This document shows positions 63,933 through 64,000 of a stretch of 64,000 nt of DNA, in pieces. The notes beneath the pieces were generated by a model. That model was not told the DNA's origin. It ran no database searches and saw only the letters and a program-made list of their open reading frames with translations. Source of the stretch: Jiella marina (lineage in GTDB: Bacteria; Pseudomonadota; Alphaproteobacteria; Rhizobiales; Rhizobiaceae); assembly GCF_024359545.1 (NCBI RefSeq), contig NZ_JAKQZG010000004.1:327094-391093 (forward strand). Direction: 5' to 3'. Position 1 is the stretch's first letter. Each line of letters starts with the position of its first letter. A program made the position numbers and the translations under genes.

Positions 63933-64000
63933 AGAGCCTCCTAAGTCACTGATTTCATTTTAGGCCCTACAGCGTAAGGGTCTCGCGATCGCCGCGTGGT

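Noticed and set aside
63550..63933. 127-aa open frame on the minus strand across the tRNA-Ser
   Set aside because: Its beginning is the well-known false protein produced by translating the antisense strand of tRNA-Ser; it is not a gene.

Overview
The window is high-GC chromosomal DNA of an alphaproteobacterium, most likely of the order Hyphomicrobiales (Rhizobiales). The indicators are the bolA-dnaJ-cobS-cobT neighbourhood, a eukaryotic-type glutamine synthetase II gene (glnII) divergent from a gstI-like gene, the SUV3-like helicase/S4/fdxA/carD/rpoH series, a TrcR (DUF1013) gene and a petABC operon ending beside a tRNA-Ser. I cannot assign family or genus from the sequence alone.

Layout. 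0.1-3.7 kb: a small unknown gene, then a glycine betaine/proline-type ABC transporter read leftward as proX, a strong terminator, proW and proV. 4-10 kb: DUF4396 and DUF2147 proteins, a class A penicillin-binding protein, an XRE regulator with a SulP anion transporter, and bolA. 10-16 kb: a J-domain protein, cobS, an RTX calcium-binding protein with its own terminator sitting between cobS and cobT, cobT, and a phytase-esterase-like protein. 16-21 kb: glnII with a sigma54 promoter, gstI, tlyA, a 23S rRNA uracil methyltransferase, dedA and a phosphatase-like gene that has lost its catalytic cysteine. 21-28 kb: a SUV3-type helicase, S4 protein, ferredoxin, CarD, and an rpoH gene preceded by a textbook general-stress (EcfG/RpoE2) promoter.

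28-48 kb is the striking region: about 18 leftward genes, many joined by 4-base ATGA overlaps, that together encode sugar biosynthesis and tailoring. GmhA, a fused HddC-GmhB, and HddA would make GDP-D-glycero-alpha-D-manno-heptose. A GDP-mannose-dehydratase-like enzyme, RmlC-like epimerases and several SDR reductases/epimerases would convert it to a deoxy-heptose. C- and O-methyltransferases, a B12-type radical SAM enzyme, two Fe(II)/2-oxoglutarate-type dioxygenases and a two-subunit thiamine-diphosphate E1 pair would modify it further, possibly by adding a two-carbon branch. The operon ends in a TPR-GT41 (OGT/SPINDLY-like) transferase, and a GT2 transferase is divergent from its head. No polymerase or flippase is present, so decoration of a protein or core glycan is more likely than a polymeric O-antigen built from this locus alone.

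48-64 kb: a small membrane protein, a TetR regulator, DUF2585, a periplasmic 5'-nucleotidase, an RmlC and GT2 pair, betI-betA with a candidate BetI operator, nth, a YihY/BrkB membrane protein, a formaldehyde-activating-enzyme homologue lacking the family's catalytic histidine, trcR, petABC (bc1 complex) and tRNA-Ser(CGA).

Themes that recur are osmoprotection (proXWV, betIA), stress control (rpoH under EcfG) and nitrogen control (glnII/gstI). No CRISPR array, insertion sequence, phage or rRNA gene was seen.
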